Shown here piece after piece: positions 45,611 through 53,949 of a stretch of 64,000 nt of DNA. Numbering within the stretch: position 1 is the stretch's first letter; each line of letters starts with the position of its first letter. Origin of the DNA: Coriobacteriaceae bacterium (GTDB lineage Bacteria > Actinomycetota > Coriobacteriia > Coriobacteriales > Atopobiaceae); NCBI GenBank assembly GCA_004557505.1, contig SFGZ01000011.1:1-64000 (forward strand), in the 5' to 3' direction. The notes below the pieces were generated by a model, which was given only the letters and a program-made list of their open reading frames with translations, was not told the origin of the DNA and ran no database searches. The position numbers were made by a program, and so were the translations under genes.

Positions 45611-46699
45611 ATGGGCGGCACCACCCAGGGCAGCACAGCCCCGCTCGACGCCGCGGCCGCCGCCAAGGCCGCCTTTGCCGCCGTCGAGGGCAAGCCCTTC
45701 CCGGAGGACGTCTTCACCGCGCCCAGGCTCTGCTGGGCCGTCGTGGGCACGGGCGTCATCGCCAACCAGATGGCGCAGTCGCTGGCCCTCGCCGGCCGCA
45801 CGCTCTCGGGCGTGCAGAACCGCACCCTCGCCAAGGCCCATGCCTTTGCTGCGGCCTACGGCGTCGCGCGCGTCTACGACAGCTTCGAGGAGCTGTGCCA
45901 AGACCCCACGATCGACGCCGTCTACGTGACCACGCCCCACAACACGCACATCCGCTACCTCCGCGCCGCCCTCGCGGCCGGGAAGCACGTCCTCTGCGAG
46001 AAGTCCATCACCCTGAACTCGGCCGAGCTCGCCGAGGCCCGCGGACTCGCCGAGGCCAACGGCGTCGTGCTCATGGACGCCACCACGATCCTCCACATGC
46101 CGCTCTACCGGGAGCTTGCCCGACGCGCGTCCGCAGGGGAGTTCGGCCGCATGAACCTCGCCCAGGTGAGCTTTGGCAGCTACAAGGAGTACGGCGACCT
46201 CACGAACCGCTTCTACAACCCCGCGCTGGCCGGCGGGGCCCTTCTCGACATAGGCGTCTACGCGCTCTCGATCATGCGCCTCTTCATGGCGGGCCAGCCC
46301 ACGGAGGTGGTCTCGCTCGGCAACCTCGCCTCCACGGGTGTGGACGAGGCGGGCGGCATCGTCTGCCGCAACGCCGAGGGCCAGCTCGGCGTGATCTCGC
46401 TCACCCTTCACTCCAAGCAGCCCAAACGCGCGGTCATCTCGTTCGACCGCTGCTACGTGGAGGTGGCGGAGTACCCCCGCGCCGACGCGGCCACCATCAC
46501 CTGGACCTCCGACGGACGGCGCGAGACCGTGAGCGCCGGCACCGAGGCCTACGCCCTCTGCTACGAGGTGGCCGACCTCGAGCGCGCCGTGGCCGGCGAC
46601 AAGGCCGCCCGCGCCCTCCTCGACACGGCGTCTGACGTCATGGACCTCATGACGGACCTCCGCCGCGCTTGGGGCGTCACCTACCCCGAGGAGCGCTAG
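45611..46699 (+). CDS. Gfo/Idh/MocA-family NAD(P)-dependent oxidoreductase
   Basis: Sugar or cyclitol dehydrogenase-like protein, 362 residues. After a 36-residue Ala-rich N-terminal extension comes the Rossmann fold WAVVGTGVIANQMAQSL, then the family motif VLCEKSITLN (EKP in most members; here Pro is Ser) and the C-terminal beta-sheet domain beginning FGRMNLAQVSFGSY. GAGAGGAG precedes ATG 45611. Its substrate is unknown. deoR starts 2 bases after its stop, so this gene is first in the deoR-fruK-fruA transcript. Confidence 0.87.
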   Translation: MGGTTQGSTAPLDAAAAAKAAFAAVEGKPFPEDVFTAPRLCWAVVGTGVIANQMAQSLALAGRTLSGVQNRTLAKAHAFAAAYGVARVYDSFEELCQDPTIDAVYVTTPHNTHIRYLRAALAAGKHVLCEKSITLNSAELAEARGLAEANGVVLMDATTILHMPLYRELARRASAGEFGRMNLAQVSFGSYKEYGDLTNRFYNPALAGGALLDIGVYALSIMRLFMAGQPTEVVSLGNLASTGVDEAGGIVCRNAEGQLGVISLTLHSKQPKRAVISFDRCYVEVAEYPRADAATITWTSDGRRETVSAGTEAYALCYEVADLERAVAGDKAARALLDTASDVMDLMTDLRRAWGVTYPEER

Positions 46700-46701
46700 C
46701 C

Positions 46702-47451
46702 ATGCTCGCCGAGGAGCGCCTCTCCAGGATCTGCGAGCTCGTGGCCACGCGCGGCACCGCCACGGTGGCAGAGCTCGCGTCCATCCTGGAGACCTCCGAG
46801 TCCACCATCCGCCGCGACCTCGACAAGCTCGACCAGGCCCACCGCCTCGTCAAGGTCCATGGCGGGGCCACCACCCTCGAGAGCGCCCACCTCACTCGCG
46901 ATCTCACGCTGCCGGAGCGCTACTGCCTCCACGCCGACGAGAAGCGCGTCATCGCCGCCCGCGCGGCAGCGTTCATAGGCCCGGACGACTTCGTCTACCT
47001 GGACGCCGGCTCAACCGTCGAGGAGCTTATCTCCCAGCTCACGGAGACGCGCGCCCTCTTTGCCACGGACTCCGTCTCCCACGCCATGGCGCTTGCCGCG
47101 AGGGGCTGTCGCGTCACGGTGCTCGGCGGCGAGCTCAAGAGCGCCACGGAGGCCCTCGTGGGGCCGGACGCCCTCTCGGCGATCGGGCGCTACCACTTCA
47201 CGATCGGCTTCTGGGGCACCAACGGCGCCACGCCCGAGGCGGGCTACACCACGCCGGACCGCAACGAGGCCATGGTGAAGCAGCTCTCCATGGAGCACAC
47301 CGATCGCCGCTACGTGCTCTCCGACGCGAGCAAGCTCGGTGCCACGAGCCTCGTTACCTTTGCCGCCTTCGACTCGGCCACCTTCCTTACGGCTGGGCCG
47401 GTCCCGGAGGGCTATCGGACCCTGGAAAACGTCGTGGAGGTATCCCAATGA
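46702..47451 (+). CDS. DeoR-family transcriptional regulator (FruR-like)
   Basis: 249 residues with an N-terminal winged helix (ERLSRICELVATRGTATVAELASILETSESTIRRDLDKLD) and a C-terminal sugar-phosphate sensor domain related to phosphosugar isomerases (YLDAGSTVEELISQL, GGELKSATEALVGPDA, GYTTPDRNEAMVKQ, VLSDASKLG). It overlaps fruK by 4 bases, so it almost surely controls fructose genes in response to fructose-1-phosphate or a related ester. The direct repeats upstream of 45611 are candidate sites. Confidence 0.92.
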   Translation: MLAEERLSRICELVATRGTATVAELASILETSESTIRRDLDKLDQAHRLVKVHGGATTLESAHLTRDLTLPERYCLHADEKRVIAARAAAFIGPDDFVYLDAGSTVEELISQLTETRALFATDSVSHAMALAARGCRVTVLGGELKSATEALVGPDALSAIGRYHFTIGFWGTNGATPEAGYTTPDRNEAMVKQLSMEHTDRRYVLSDASKLGATSLVTFAAFDSATFLTAGPVPEGYRTLENVVEVSQ

Positions 47452-48353
47452 TCGCAACCGTCACGTTCAACCCGTCGCTCGACTACATCGCCCGCACGGA
47501 CGACCTCAGGCTTGGCGCCGTCAACCGCACCACCTTCGAGCAGGTGCTCCCCGGTGGCAAGGGCGTGAACGTCTCCATCGTCTTGGGCAACCTCGGGCAC
47601 GGGAGCACGGCCCTGGGTTTTGTGGCCGGCTTCACGGGCGCAGAGCTCTGCCGCCTGTGCGCCGACGCGGGCGTCACCTGCGACTTCATCCACGTGGACG
47701 AGGGCATGACCCGCATCAACGTCAAGGTCAAGGCCCATGAGGAGACCGAGCTCAACGGCCAGGGCCCGCGCGTGACCGAGGCGCATGTGGAGGCCCTTCT
47801 CGCCAAGCTCGACGCGCTGGGGGAGGGCGACACCCTCGTGGTCTCAGGGTCGGTGCCGAGCTGCCTTCCCTCCGACATGTACGAGCGCATCATGGCGCGC
47901 CTGTCCGGCCGGGGCGTCCGGATTGTGGTGGACGCCGAGCGCGACCTGCTCCTGCGCGTGCTGCCCTACGGCCCCTTCCTCGTGAAGCCCAACAACATCG
48001 AGCTGGGGGACATGTTCGGCGTGACGCTTGAGACCCGCGACGATGTCATCCCCTACGCGCAGAGGCTCCGCGAGCGGGGCGCGGCCAACGTGTTCGTCTC
48101 TATGGCGGGGGAGGGCGGCGTCTTCGTGGCCAAGACCGGGGAGGTCTTCCAGAGCCCGGCCGCACGCGGCACCGTGGTGAACTCCGTGGGCGCCGGCGAC
48201 TCATCGGTGGCGGGCTTCCTCGCAGGCCTCATGGAGACGGGTTCCTACGAGAGGGCCTTCAAGATGGCCTTGGCCACCGGCTCTGCCAGCGCGTTTTCCG
48301 AGCTGCTGGCCACCCGGCCCGAGGTCGAGGCGCTGCTCGCCCAGATGGGGTGA
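47448..48353 (+). CDS. fruK: 1-phosphofructokinase
   Basis: PfkB-family kinase converting fructose-1-phosphate, the product of FruA, to fructose-1,6-bisphosphate. 301 residues. N-terminal TVTFNPSLDYIARTDDLRLGAVNRT, ligand loop PGGKGVNVSIVLGNLG and the catalytic anion-hole motif NSVGAGDSSVAGFLAG (catalytic Asp in GAGD). ATG overlaps the deoR stop (ATGA). FruA lies 218 bases downstream after a palindromic element. Confidence 0.95.
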   Translation: MIATVTFNPSLDYIARTDDLRLGAVNRTTFEQVLPGGKGVNVSIVLGNLGHGSTALGFVAGFTGAELCRLCADAGVTCDFIHVDEGMTRINVKVKAHEETELNGQGPRVTEAHVEALLAKLDALGEGDTLVVSGSVPSCLPSDMYERIMARLSGRGVRIVVDAERDLLLRVLPYGPFLVKPNNIELGDMFGVTLETRDDVIPYAQRLRERGAANVFVSMAGEGGVFVAKTGEVFQSPAARGTVVNSVGAGDSSVAGFLAGLMETGSYERAFKMALATGSASAFSELLATRPEVEALLAQMG

Positions 48354-48373
48354 GCTGCCGCCCGGTCAGGCGC

Positions 48374-48454
48374 CGCAGGCTTGAGGCCTGACGCTCAGAC
48401 AGCCTCGCCGCATAGAGCGCGGCTGCGGAACTCGCGCCAGACCTCAAGCCTGCG
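48374..48454 (-). repeat. Palindromic element between fruK and fruA, related in layout to the hisA-hisF pair
   Basis: A perfect 13-bp inverted repeat CGCAGGCTTGAGG / CCTCAAGCCTGCG (48374-48386, 48442-48454) with a 55-base loop. Read on the minus strand, the loop begins with GGCGCGAGTTCCGCAGCC (48421-48438), which matches the start of the copy 2 core (28330-28347) at 14 of 18 positions. It starts 21 bases after the fruK stop. No T-tract follows. Confidence 0.6.
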
Positions 48455-48571
48455 ACGGCCGGGCTGCGCGATCGCACAACCTAACCGGCAATGCCACCCT
48501 GCTTGGGCGGGGTGTGGGGACTGTCCTGCGTACATCGGGAACGCAAGGGGCAAGAAAAGGAAGGACCAGGC

Positions 48572-50551
48572 ATGAGAATCAACGACCTGCTCAACGTCGA
48601 GTCCATCAGGATCGGGGGTGCGGCAGCGACCAAGGACGAGGCCATCGACGAGCTCGTGGGGCTCATGGTGCGCGGTGGAAACGTGGTCGACGAGGAGGAA
48701 TACGCAAAGGCCCCGTGCGCCCGCGAGGCGGAGTTCTCCACCGGCCTCGGCGACGGCATCGCCATCCCGCACGCCAAGACCGCGGCCGTATCCGCGCCGG
48801 GCCTCGCGGCCATGACGGTTCCCGCCGGCGTGGACTACGAGTCGCTCGACGGCGAGCCCACCACGCTGTTCTTCCTGATCGCGGCACCCGAGGGCGGCTC
48901 CGACGTACACCTTGAGGTGCTGAGCCGCCTCTCCACGCTCCTCCTCGACCAAAAGTTCTGCGCGCGCCTTCGCGCCGCCAAGACCCCCGAGGAGTTCCGC
49001 CACCTCGTGGACGAGCAGGAGACGGCGCGCCTCTCCGAGGAGGCCGCCAAGGCCGCCGGCGCCGCCGAGCGCGACCGAGAGGGCTACGACGTCGTGGCCG
49101 TCACGGCCTGCCCCACCGGCATCGCCCATACCTTCATGGCCGCCGAGGCCCTGGAGAAGAAGGCCGCCGAGATGGGCCTCAAGATCAAGGTGGAGACCCA
49201 GGGCCAGGGCGGCGCCAAGAACGTGCTCACCCAGGCCGACGTGGCGGGTGCTAGGGGCGTCATCATCGCCGCCGACAAGAACGTGGACCTCTCGCGCTTT
49301 GACGGCAAGCCCCTCTACTCCTGCTCGGTCACGCGCGGCATCAACGACCCCGGCGCGCTCATCAGCCTCATCATCGAGGGCAAGGCGGCCGTCTACCACG
49401 CCGGCGCCGGTGCAAACGTTGCGGTCGCCGAGGCAGGCGAGTCGGAGGGCGTTGGTCGCAAGCTCTACAAGGACCTCATGAACGGCGTCTCCCACATGCT
49501 TCCCTTCGTGGTGGGCGGCGGTATCCTCATGGCCCTCTCGTTCCTGCTCGACCAGCCGGGCCTGGGCACGGGCGCCTACGGCCACTCCACGCCACTTGCG
49601 GCCTTCTTCAACCTGGCGGGCAACCAGGCCTTCAACTTCATGCTGCCAATACTTTCGGGCTACATCGCCATGTCCATCGCCGACCGCCCGGGCCTTGCGG
49701 CGGGCTTCGTGGGCGGCTGGATAGCCAAGGAGGGCTACACCCTGGGCTACCTCGCAACCGACATGGGAGCCGAGGCCACCGGTGCCCTCGTGTCCGCCGG
49801 CTTCCTCGGCGCCCTTTTCGCCGGCTTTGCGGCGGGCTACCTCGTGCGCGGCATCGAGAGGCTCTGCGATAAGCTCCCCTCCTCGGTCGAGGGCGTGAAG
49901 CCCATCCTCATCTACCCGGTGCTCGGCGTCTTTGCCACGAGCCTCGTCATGATGGCCGTGAACCCCGTCATGGGCGCCATCAGCTCCGCGCTCTCCGGCT
50001 TCTTGAACGGCCTCTCCGGCAGCTCGATGGTGCTTCTCGGCATCATCGTGGCCGGCATGCAGGCCACCGACATGGGTGGCCCCATCAACAAGGCGGCCTA
50101 CGTCTTTGGCACCGCCGCGCTTGCCGAGCAGACCGTCACCGGCAACATGATCATGGCCGCCGTCATGGCGGGCGGCATGGTCCCGCCGCTGGCCATCGCC
50201 CTCTCCACAACGCTGTTCAAGAACCGCTGGACCGAGGCCGACCGCAAGGCGGGCGTGGTCAACTGGATCATGGGCCTCTCCTACATCACCGAGGGCGCCA
50301 TCCCCTTTGCGGCCGCCGACCCCCTGCGCGTGCTCCCCGCCTGCATTGCCGGCTCCGCCGTCGCCGGCGGCCTCTCGATGCTCTTTGGGTGCGCCTCCCC
50401 GGCCCCTCACGGTGGCGCGTGGGTGATCGCCGTGATCGCCAACCCCGTGCAGTACCTCATCGCGCTCGCCGCGGGCACCGTCGTGGGCGCGCTCGTGCTG
50501 TCGCTCCTCAAAAGGCCCCTTCCGCCCGAGCAAAACGGGCTTGCGGGATAG
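48572..50551 (+). CDS. fruA: PTS fructose transporter EIIABC
   Basis: Takes up and phosphorylates fructose at C1. 659 residues with domains in the order A-B-C: EIIA with phospho-His67 (GIAIPHAKT), EIIB with phospho-Cys180 (VVAVTACPTGIAHTFMAAEAL) and the EIIC membrane domain from about 300 (MNGVSHMLPFVVGGGILMALSFLLDQ; GLAAGFVGGWIAKEG). AAGGACC precedes the ATG. It completes the fructose operon with fruK and deoR. Confidence 0.95.
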   Translation: MRINDLLNVESIRIGGAAATKDEAIDELVGLMVRGGNVVDEEEYAKAPCAREAEFSTGLGDGIAIPHAKTAAVSAPGLAAMTVPAGVDYESLDGEPTTLFFLIAAPEGGSDVHLEVLSRLSTLLLDQKFCARLRAAKTPEEFRHLVDEQETARLSEEAAKAAGAAERDREGYDVVAVTACPTGIAHTFMAAEALEKKAAEMGLKIKVETQGQGGAKNVLTQADVAGARGVIIAADKNVDLSRFDGKPLYSCSVTRGINDPGALISLIIEGKAAVYHAGAGANVAVAEAGESEGVGRKLYKDLMNGVSHMLPFVVGGGILMALSFLLDQPGLGTGAYGHSTPLAAFFNLAGNQAFNFMLPILSGYIAMSIADRPGLAAGFVGGWIAKEGYTLGYLATDMGAEATGALVSAGFLGALFAGFAAGYLVRGIERLCDKLPSSVEGVKPILIYPVLGVFATSLVMMAVNPVMGAISSALSGFLNGLSGSSMVLLGIIVAGMQATDMGGPINKAAYVFGTAALAEQTVTGNMIMAAVMAGGMVPPLAIALSTTLFKNRWTEADRKAGVVNWIMGLSYITEGAIPFAAADPLRVLPACIAGSAVAGGLSMLFGCASPAPHGGAWVIAVIANPVQYLIALAAGTVVGALVLSLLKRPLPPEQNGLAG

Positions 50552-50558
50552 CCCCGCA

Positions 50559-50630
50559 CCAAGGCTTGCCCCGACGCCGCGCGGACCCGCCTCCGTGCGG
50601 CGTCCTCGCCTGGCGGGCGCAGGGCCTTGG
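50559..50630 (+). terminator. Nested stem-loops after fruA
   Basis: Outer pair CCAAGGC / GCCTTGG (50559-50565, 50624-50630) and inner 8-bp stem GACGCCGC / GCGGCGTC (50573-50580, 50597-50604). They follow the fruA stop within 10 bases and probably end the fructose transcript, although no T-run is present. Confidence 0.5.
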
Positions 50631-50706
50631 CGCCCCCAGCCTCCCCGCCCCCCTCGTCGCGCTTGAAGTATGCTGGTGTCCGTGGCTGTGAGGGAAGGGG
50701 AGTGCC

Positions 50707-51657
50707 ATGGGGACGAACGGCCAGCAGATGCGCGCCGCAGAGCTCGCCTCGCGCGTGCCCGACGTGGTGGTGATCACCGGCATGTCCGGCTCTGGTCGCA
50801 CGCAGGCCCTGCACTGCTTTGAGGACATGGGCTACTTCTGCATTGACAACCTCCCGCCGCGCCTGGTGCCGCAGCTTGCAGACCTCGTGGGCATCAACTC
50901 GGGCGTGGGCCGCCATCTGGCCGTCACCTGCGACCTGCGAAGCCAGGGCCTCTTCGACGAGCTCACGGACACCGTCCGCCAGCTTGGCGAGCACGAGCTC
51001 TCGTGCAAGCTCCTCTTCCTGGACGCCTCCGACGAGGTCCTCATGCGCCGCTACGACGAGAACCGCCGCCGCCACCCGATCGCCGTCCCCGGCGAGTCCG
51101 TCGAGCAAGCCATCAAGCGTGAGCGCGGGCAGCTCAGGGACGCGCGCGCGATGGCCGACCTCGTCATCGACACCAGCCGCATGCGCACGTCGGCCCTGCG
51201 GGGCCGCCTCAAGGCCGCCTTCTCGGAGCTCACCGAGCAGCAGCTCCTCGATGTGAACGTCTTCTCGTTTGGCTTCAAGCGCGGTATGCCCTCCGAGGCA
51301 GACCTCATGATCGACGTGCGCTTTTTGCCCAACCCCTTCTACGACCCCGAGATGCGCCGCCTCACGGGCAACGACGAGAGGGTCGCGCGCTTCGTCATGG
51401 GCAACAAGACCACGTGCGAGTTCATGGGCGCGTGGCTGCGACTGCTCGACGTGGCCATGCCGGGCTACGTCGCCGAGGGCAAGGCCCGCCTGTCCATAGC
51501 CGTGGGCTGCACCGGCGGCCAGCACAGGAGCGTCGCCATCGCCAATGCGACGGCCGCCCACCTCAAGGCCCAGGGCTACCGCGTGAACCTCTCCCACCGC
51601 GACCTCTCGGAGGCCGTCGCCGCGGCCGCGCGGGACGCCGCGGCGGGCGAGGGGTAG
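50707..51657 (+). CDS. rapZ: RNase adapter/nucleotide-binding protein RapZ
   Basis: YvcJ/RapZ family P-loop protein, 316 residues. Walker A variant GMSGSGRTQAL near 24 with Arg for Lys, as usual in this family; FCIDNLPP motif; C-terminal domain with FSFGFKRGMPSEADLMIDVRFLPNPFY and GCTGGQHRSVAIAN, the hallmark RapZ motif. In enterobacteria it steers RNase E to a small RNA; in Gram-positives its role is less clear. It is followed by whiA with a 2-base gap, a conserved pairing. Confidence 0.95.
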   Translation: MGTNGQQMRAAELASRVPDVVVITGMSGSGRTQALHCFEDMGYFCIDNLPPRLVPQLADLVGINSGVGRHLAVTCDLRSQGLFDELTDTVRQLGEHELSCKLLFLDASDEVLMRRYDENRRRHPIAVPGESVEQAIKRERGQLRDARAMADLVIDTSRMRTSALRGRLKAAFSELTEQQLLDVNVFSFGFKRGMPSEADLMIDVRFLPNPFYDPEMRRLTGNDERVARFVMGNKTTCEFMGAWLRLLDVAMPGYVAEGKARLSIAVGCTGGQHRSVAIANATAAHLKAQGYRVNLSHRDLSEAVAAAARDAAAGEG

Positions 51658-51659
51658 CC

Positions 51660-52604
51660 ATGTCCTTCACCGCCCAGGTAAAAGACGAGCTCTCGCGCAT
51701 CGAGCCGGCCACGCGCATGGCCGACCTCGCGCAGCTCTCGGCGCTCGTCCGCGTCTGCGGCACCATGAGCTTCCATGGCTCGGGGCGCTACTCCATCCGC
51801 ATCGCCACCGAGACCGGCGCCGTGGCGCGCACCGTCATCAAGCTCACGCACCGCGTGTTCGACCTCGAGACCTCGCTCACCGTGCGCCGCTCCGTGCTCC
51901 ACAAGACGAGAAACTACCTCATCGAGATGCCCGAGCAGGACCGCTTGGCAGACGATCTCGCCGGCCTGGGGATCCTCGTCCCCGGTCACGGCATCGCCCT
52001 CGGGGTCCCCGAGGGGCTTCTCAAGACGCGGGAGGCGCGCTGCGCCTTCGTGCGAGGCGCCTTCATGGCGGGCGGCTTCATCGCCGACCCGCGCGGAGAC
52101 TTCCACCTCGAGATCGCGGTGACGGGGGAGGACTTCGCCCGAGGGCTCGCCGACGTCATCTCAACCCTGGGCGCCTCCGCGCGCATCAACCGCCGCCGCG
52201 GCGCATACGCGCTCTACCTCAAGAGCTTCGACGACGTGCTGTGCCTCCTTCGCGTCATGGGGGCGCAGCGCATGGCGCGCGTGGTCGAGGCCGCGCGCGC
52301 GAGGAAGTCGGTCAAGAACGACGTCAACCGCCGCGTCAACGCCGAGGTCGCCAACCAGGCGCGCTCGTCCTCGGCGGCGGCGGCCCAGCTCGACCTCATC
52401 GACCGCGCGGACGAGCTCGTGGGCATCTCGCAGCTCCCGCCTGCCGTGCGCGAGTTCTGCCTCGCGCGGAGGGATCACCCCGAGCTCTCGCTTGCGGCGC
52501 TGGGCGAGACCTTCGACCCGCCGGCATCAAAGTCCGCCATGTACCACCGCCTGCTCAGGCTGGAGCAGATCGTGGGCGACGAGGGCGCGCCCAAGGGGGG
52601 CTGA
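51660..52604 (+). CDS. whiA: DNA-binding protein WhiA
   Basis: 314 residues: N-terminal LAGLIDADG-homing-endonuclease-like fold (SFTAQVKDELSRI; FVRGAFMAGGFIADPRGDFHLEI) without endonuclease catalytic residues evident, and a C-terminal helix-turn-helix (ELSLAALGETFDPPASKSAMYHRLLRLEQI). In streptomycetes it controls sporulation septation; in other Gram-positives it is linked to cell division. ATG at 51660 is the first codon giving a family-like N-terminus. Confidence 0.95.
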   Translation: MSFTAQVKDELSRIEPATRMADLAQLSALVRVCGTMSFHGSGRYSIRIATETGAVARTVIKLTHRVFDLETSLTVRRSVLHKTRNYLIEMPEQDRLADDLAGLGILVPGHGIALGVPEGLLKTREARCAFVRGAFMAGGFIADPRGDFHLEIAVTGEDFARGLADVISTLGASARINRRRGAYALYLKSFDDVLCLLRVMGAQRMARVVEAARARKSVKNDVNRRVNAEVANQARSSSAAAAQLDLIDRADELVGISQLPPAVREFCLARRDHPELSLAALGETFDPPASKSAMYHRLLRLEQIVGDEGAPKGG

Positions 52605-52827
52605 GGGTGCCCCATATCAAAAATTGACTATGCCACGCATGGGGGCGCACGAAGGCGCACCACATACTACATTTTGCGCGAGATGGCACCGACAATTATG
52701 CGGGCGTTGCGGATTGCTCGCTCTAGATTGGCACTCGTGCGGTAGAATGACTTCTAGCAATGACGTTTCGACGTTGTTACATGGCCAGTCGGGGGGAGGC
52801 CCCGTCGGCCACTCGAAAGGAGAAAGC
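52605..52827 (+). promoter_or_regulatory. Promoter-bearing gap upstream of gap
   Basis: 223 bases, more AT-rich than the neighbours, without a gene. TAGAAT at 52743-52748 is a credible -10 for gap, 80 bases before its ATG, but the -35 at 16-18 bases spacing is poor. No CIRCE-like or other known operator was recognised. Confidence 0.4.
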
Positions 52828-53853
52828 ATGGCAGTTAAGGTTGCAATCAACGGCTTTGGTCGCATCGGTCGCCTGGCGTTCCGCCAGATGTTCTCTCACG
52901 AGGGCACCGAGATCGTCGCCATCAACGACCTCACCTCCCCCGAGATGCTCGCCTACCTTCTCAAGTACGACTCCACGCAGGGCAACTACTCCCGCGATCA
53001 CGAAGTCGGCTTCGGCGAGGACCACATCACCGTCGACGGCAAGAAGATCACCATCTACAAGGAGCCGAACGCGGCCGACCTCCCCTGGGGCGAGCTCGGC
53101 GTCGACGTCGTCCTCGAGTGCACCGGCTTCTACACCTCCAAGGCCAAGGCGCAGGCCCACATCGATGCCGGCGCCAAGAAGGTCGTCATCTCCGCTCCCG
53201 CGGGCAATGACCTCCCCACCATCGTCTACAACGTCAACCACGAGACGCTGACCGCCGACGACAACATCATCTCCGCGGCCTCCTGCACCACCAACTGCCT
53301 GGCCCCGCTGGCCAAGGGCCTCAACGACTTCGCCCCCATCGTCTCCGGCATCATGACCACCATCCACGCCTTCACCGGCGACCAGATGACGCTCGACGGC
53401 CCGCAGCGCAAGGGCAACAAGCGCCGCAGCCGCGCCGCCTCCGAGAACATCGTCCCCAACTCCACCGGTGCCGCCAAGGCCATCGGCCTCGTCCTTCCCG
53501 AGCTCAACGGCAAGCTCATCGGTGCCGCCCAGCGCGTCCCCACGCCCACCGGCTCCCTCACCAACCTCTACGCCGTGGTGGACAAGAAGGTCACGGTCGA
53601 CGAGGTCAACGCTGCCATGAAGGCCTACGCCGACACCATCCCCGAGACCTTCGGCTATAACGTCGATGACATCGTCTCCCGCGACATCGTCGGCGAGACC
53701 CACGGTTCCATCTTCGACGCCACCCAGACCATGGTCCAGGACCTCGGCAACGGCCAGTCCCTGGTGCAGGTCACCTCGTGGTACGACAACGAGAACTCCT
53801 ACACCTCCCAGATGGTCCGCACCATCAAGTACTTCGAGAAGTTCGTCGACTAA
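52828..53853 (+). CDS. gap: Glyceraldehyde-3-phosphate dehydrogenase
   Basis: NAD-dependent glycolytic enzyme, 341 residues. NAD fold INGFGRIGRLAFRQM, catalytic Cys in SAASCTTNCLAP, catalytic His in MTTIHAFTGDQ, substrate-binding RRSRAASENIVPNSTGAAKA, and YDNENSYTSQMV. AAAGGAGAAA precedes the ATG. Uniformly optimal codons suggest high expression. It heads gap-pgk-tpiA, with a strong stem-loop between gap and pgk. Confidence 0.98.
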   Translation: MAVKVAINGFGRIGRLAFRQMFSHEGTEIVAINDLTSPEMLAYLLKYDSTQGNYSRDHEVGFGEDHITVDGKKITIYKEPNAADLPWGELGVDVVLECTGFYTSKAKAQAHIDAGAKKVVISAPAGNDLPTIVYNVNHETLTADDNIISAASCTTNCLAPLAKGLNDFAPIVSGIMTTIHAFTGDQMTLDGPQRKGNKRRSRAASENIVPNSTGAAKAIGLVLPELNGKLIGAAQRVPTPTGSLTNLYAVVDKKVTVDEVNAAMKAYADTIPETFGYNVDDIVSRDIVGETHGSIFDATQTMVQDLGNGQSLVQVTSWYDNENSYTSQMVRTIKYFEKFVD

Positions 53854-53876
53854 CTCGACGCCCTGCTCGTTCGTTG

Positions 53877-53915
53877 GGGGCGCGGCCGCAGGCCCCAGGG
53901 CTGCGGCCGCGCCCC
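53877..53915 (+). terminator. Very stable stem-loop between gap and pgk
   Basis: Perfect 15-bp stem GGGGCGCGGCCGCAG / CTGCGGCCGCGCCCC with a 9-base loop, 23 bases after the gap stop, without a T-tract. In many bacteria the gap mRNA is processed and stabilised separately from pgk; such a stem could do this here (inference). Confidence 0.65.
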
Positions 53916-53949
53916 TCCCATGTCGTCCGCATGCAAGGAGGAAGCTCAC

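Noticed and set aside
52605..52827. CIRCE (HrcA) operator upstream of gap, because of TTGGCACTC
   Set aside because: The second half-site GAGTGCTAA at 9-base spacing is missing.
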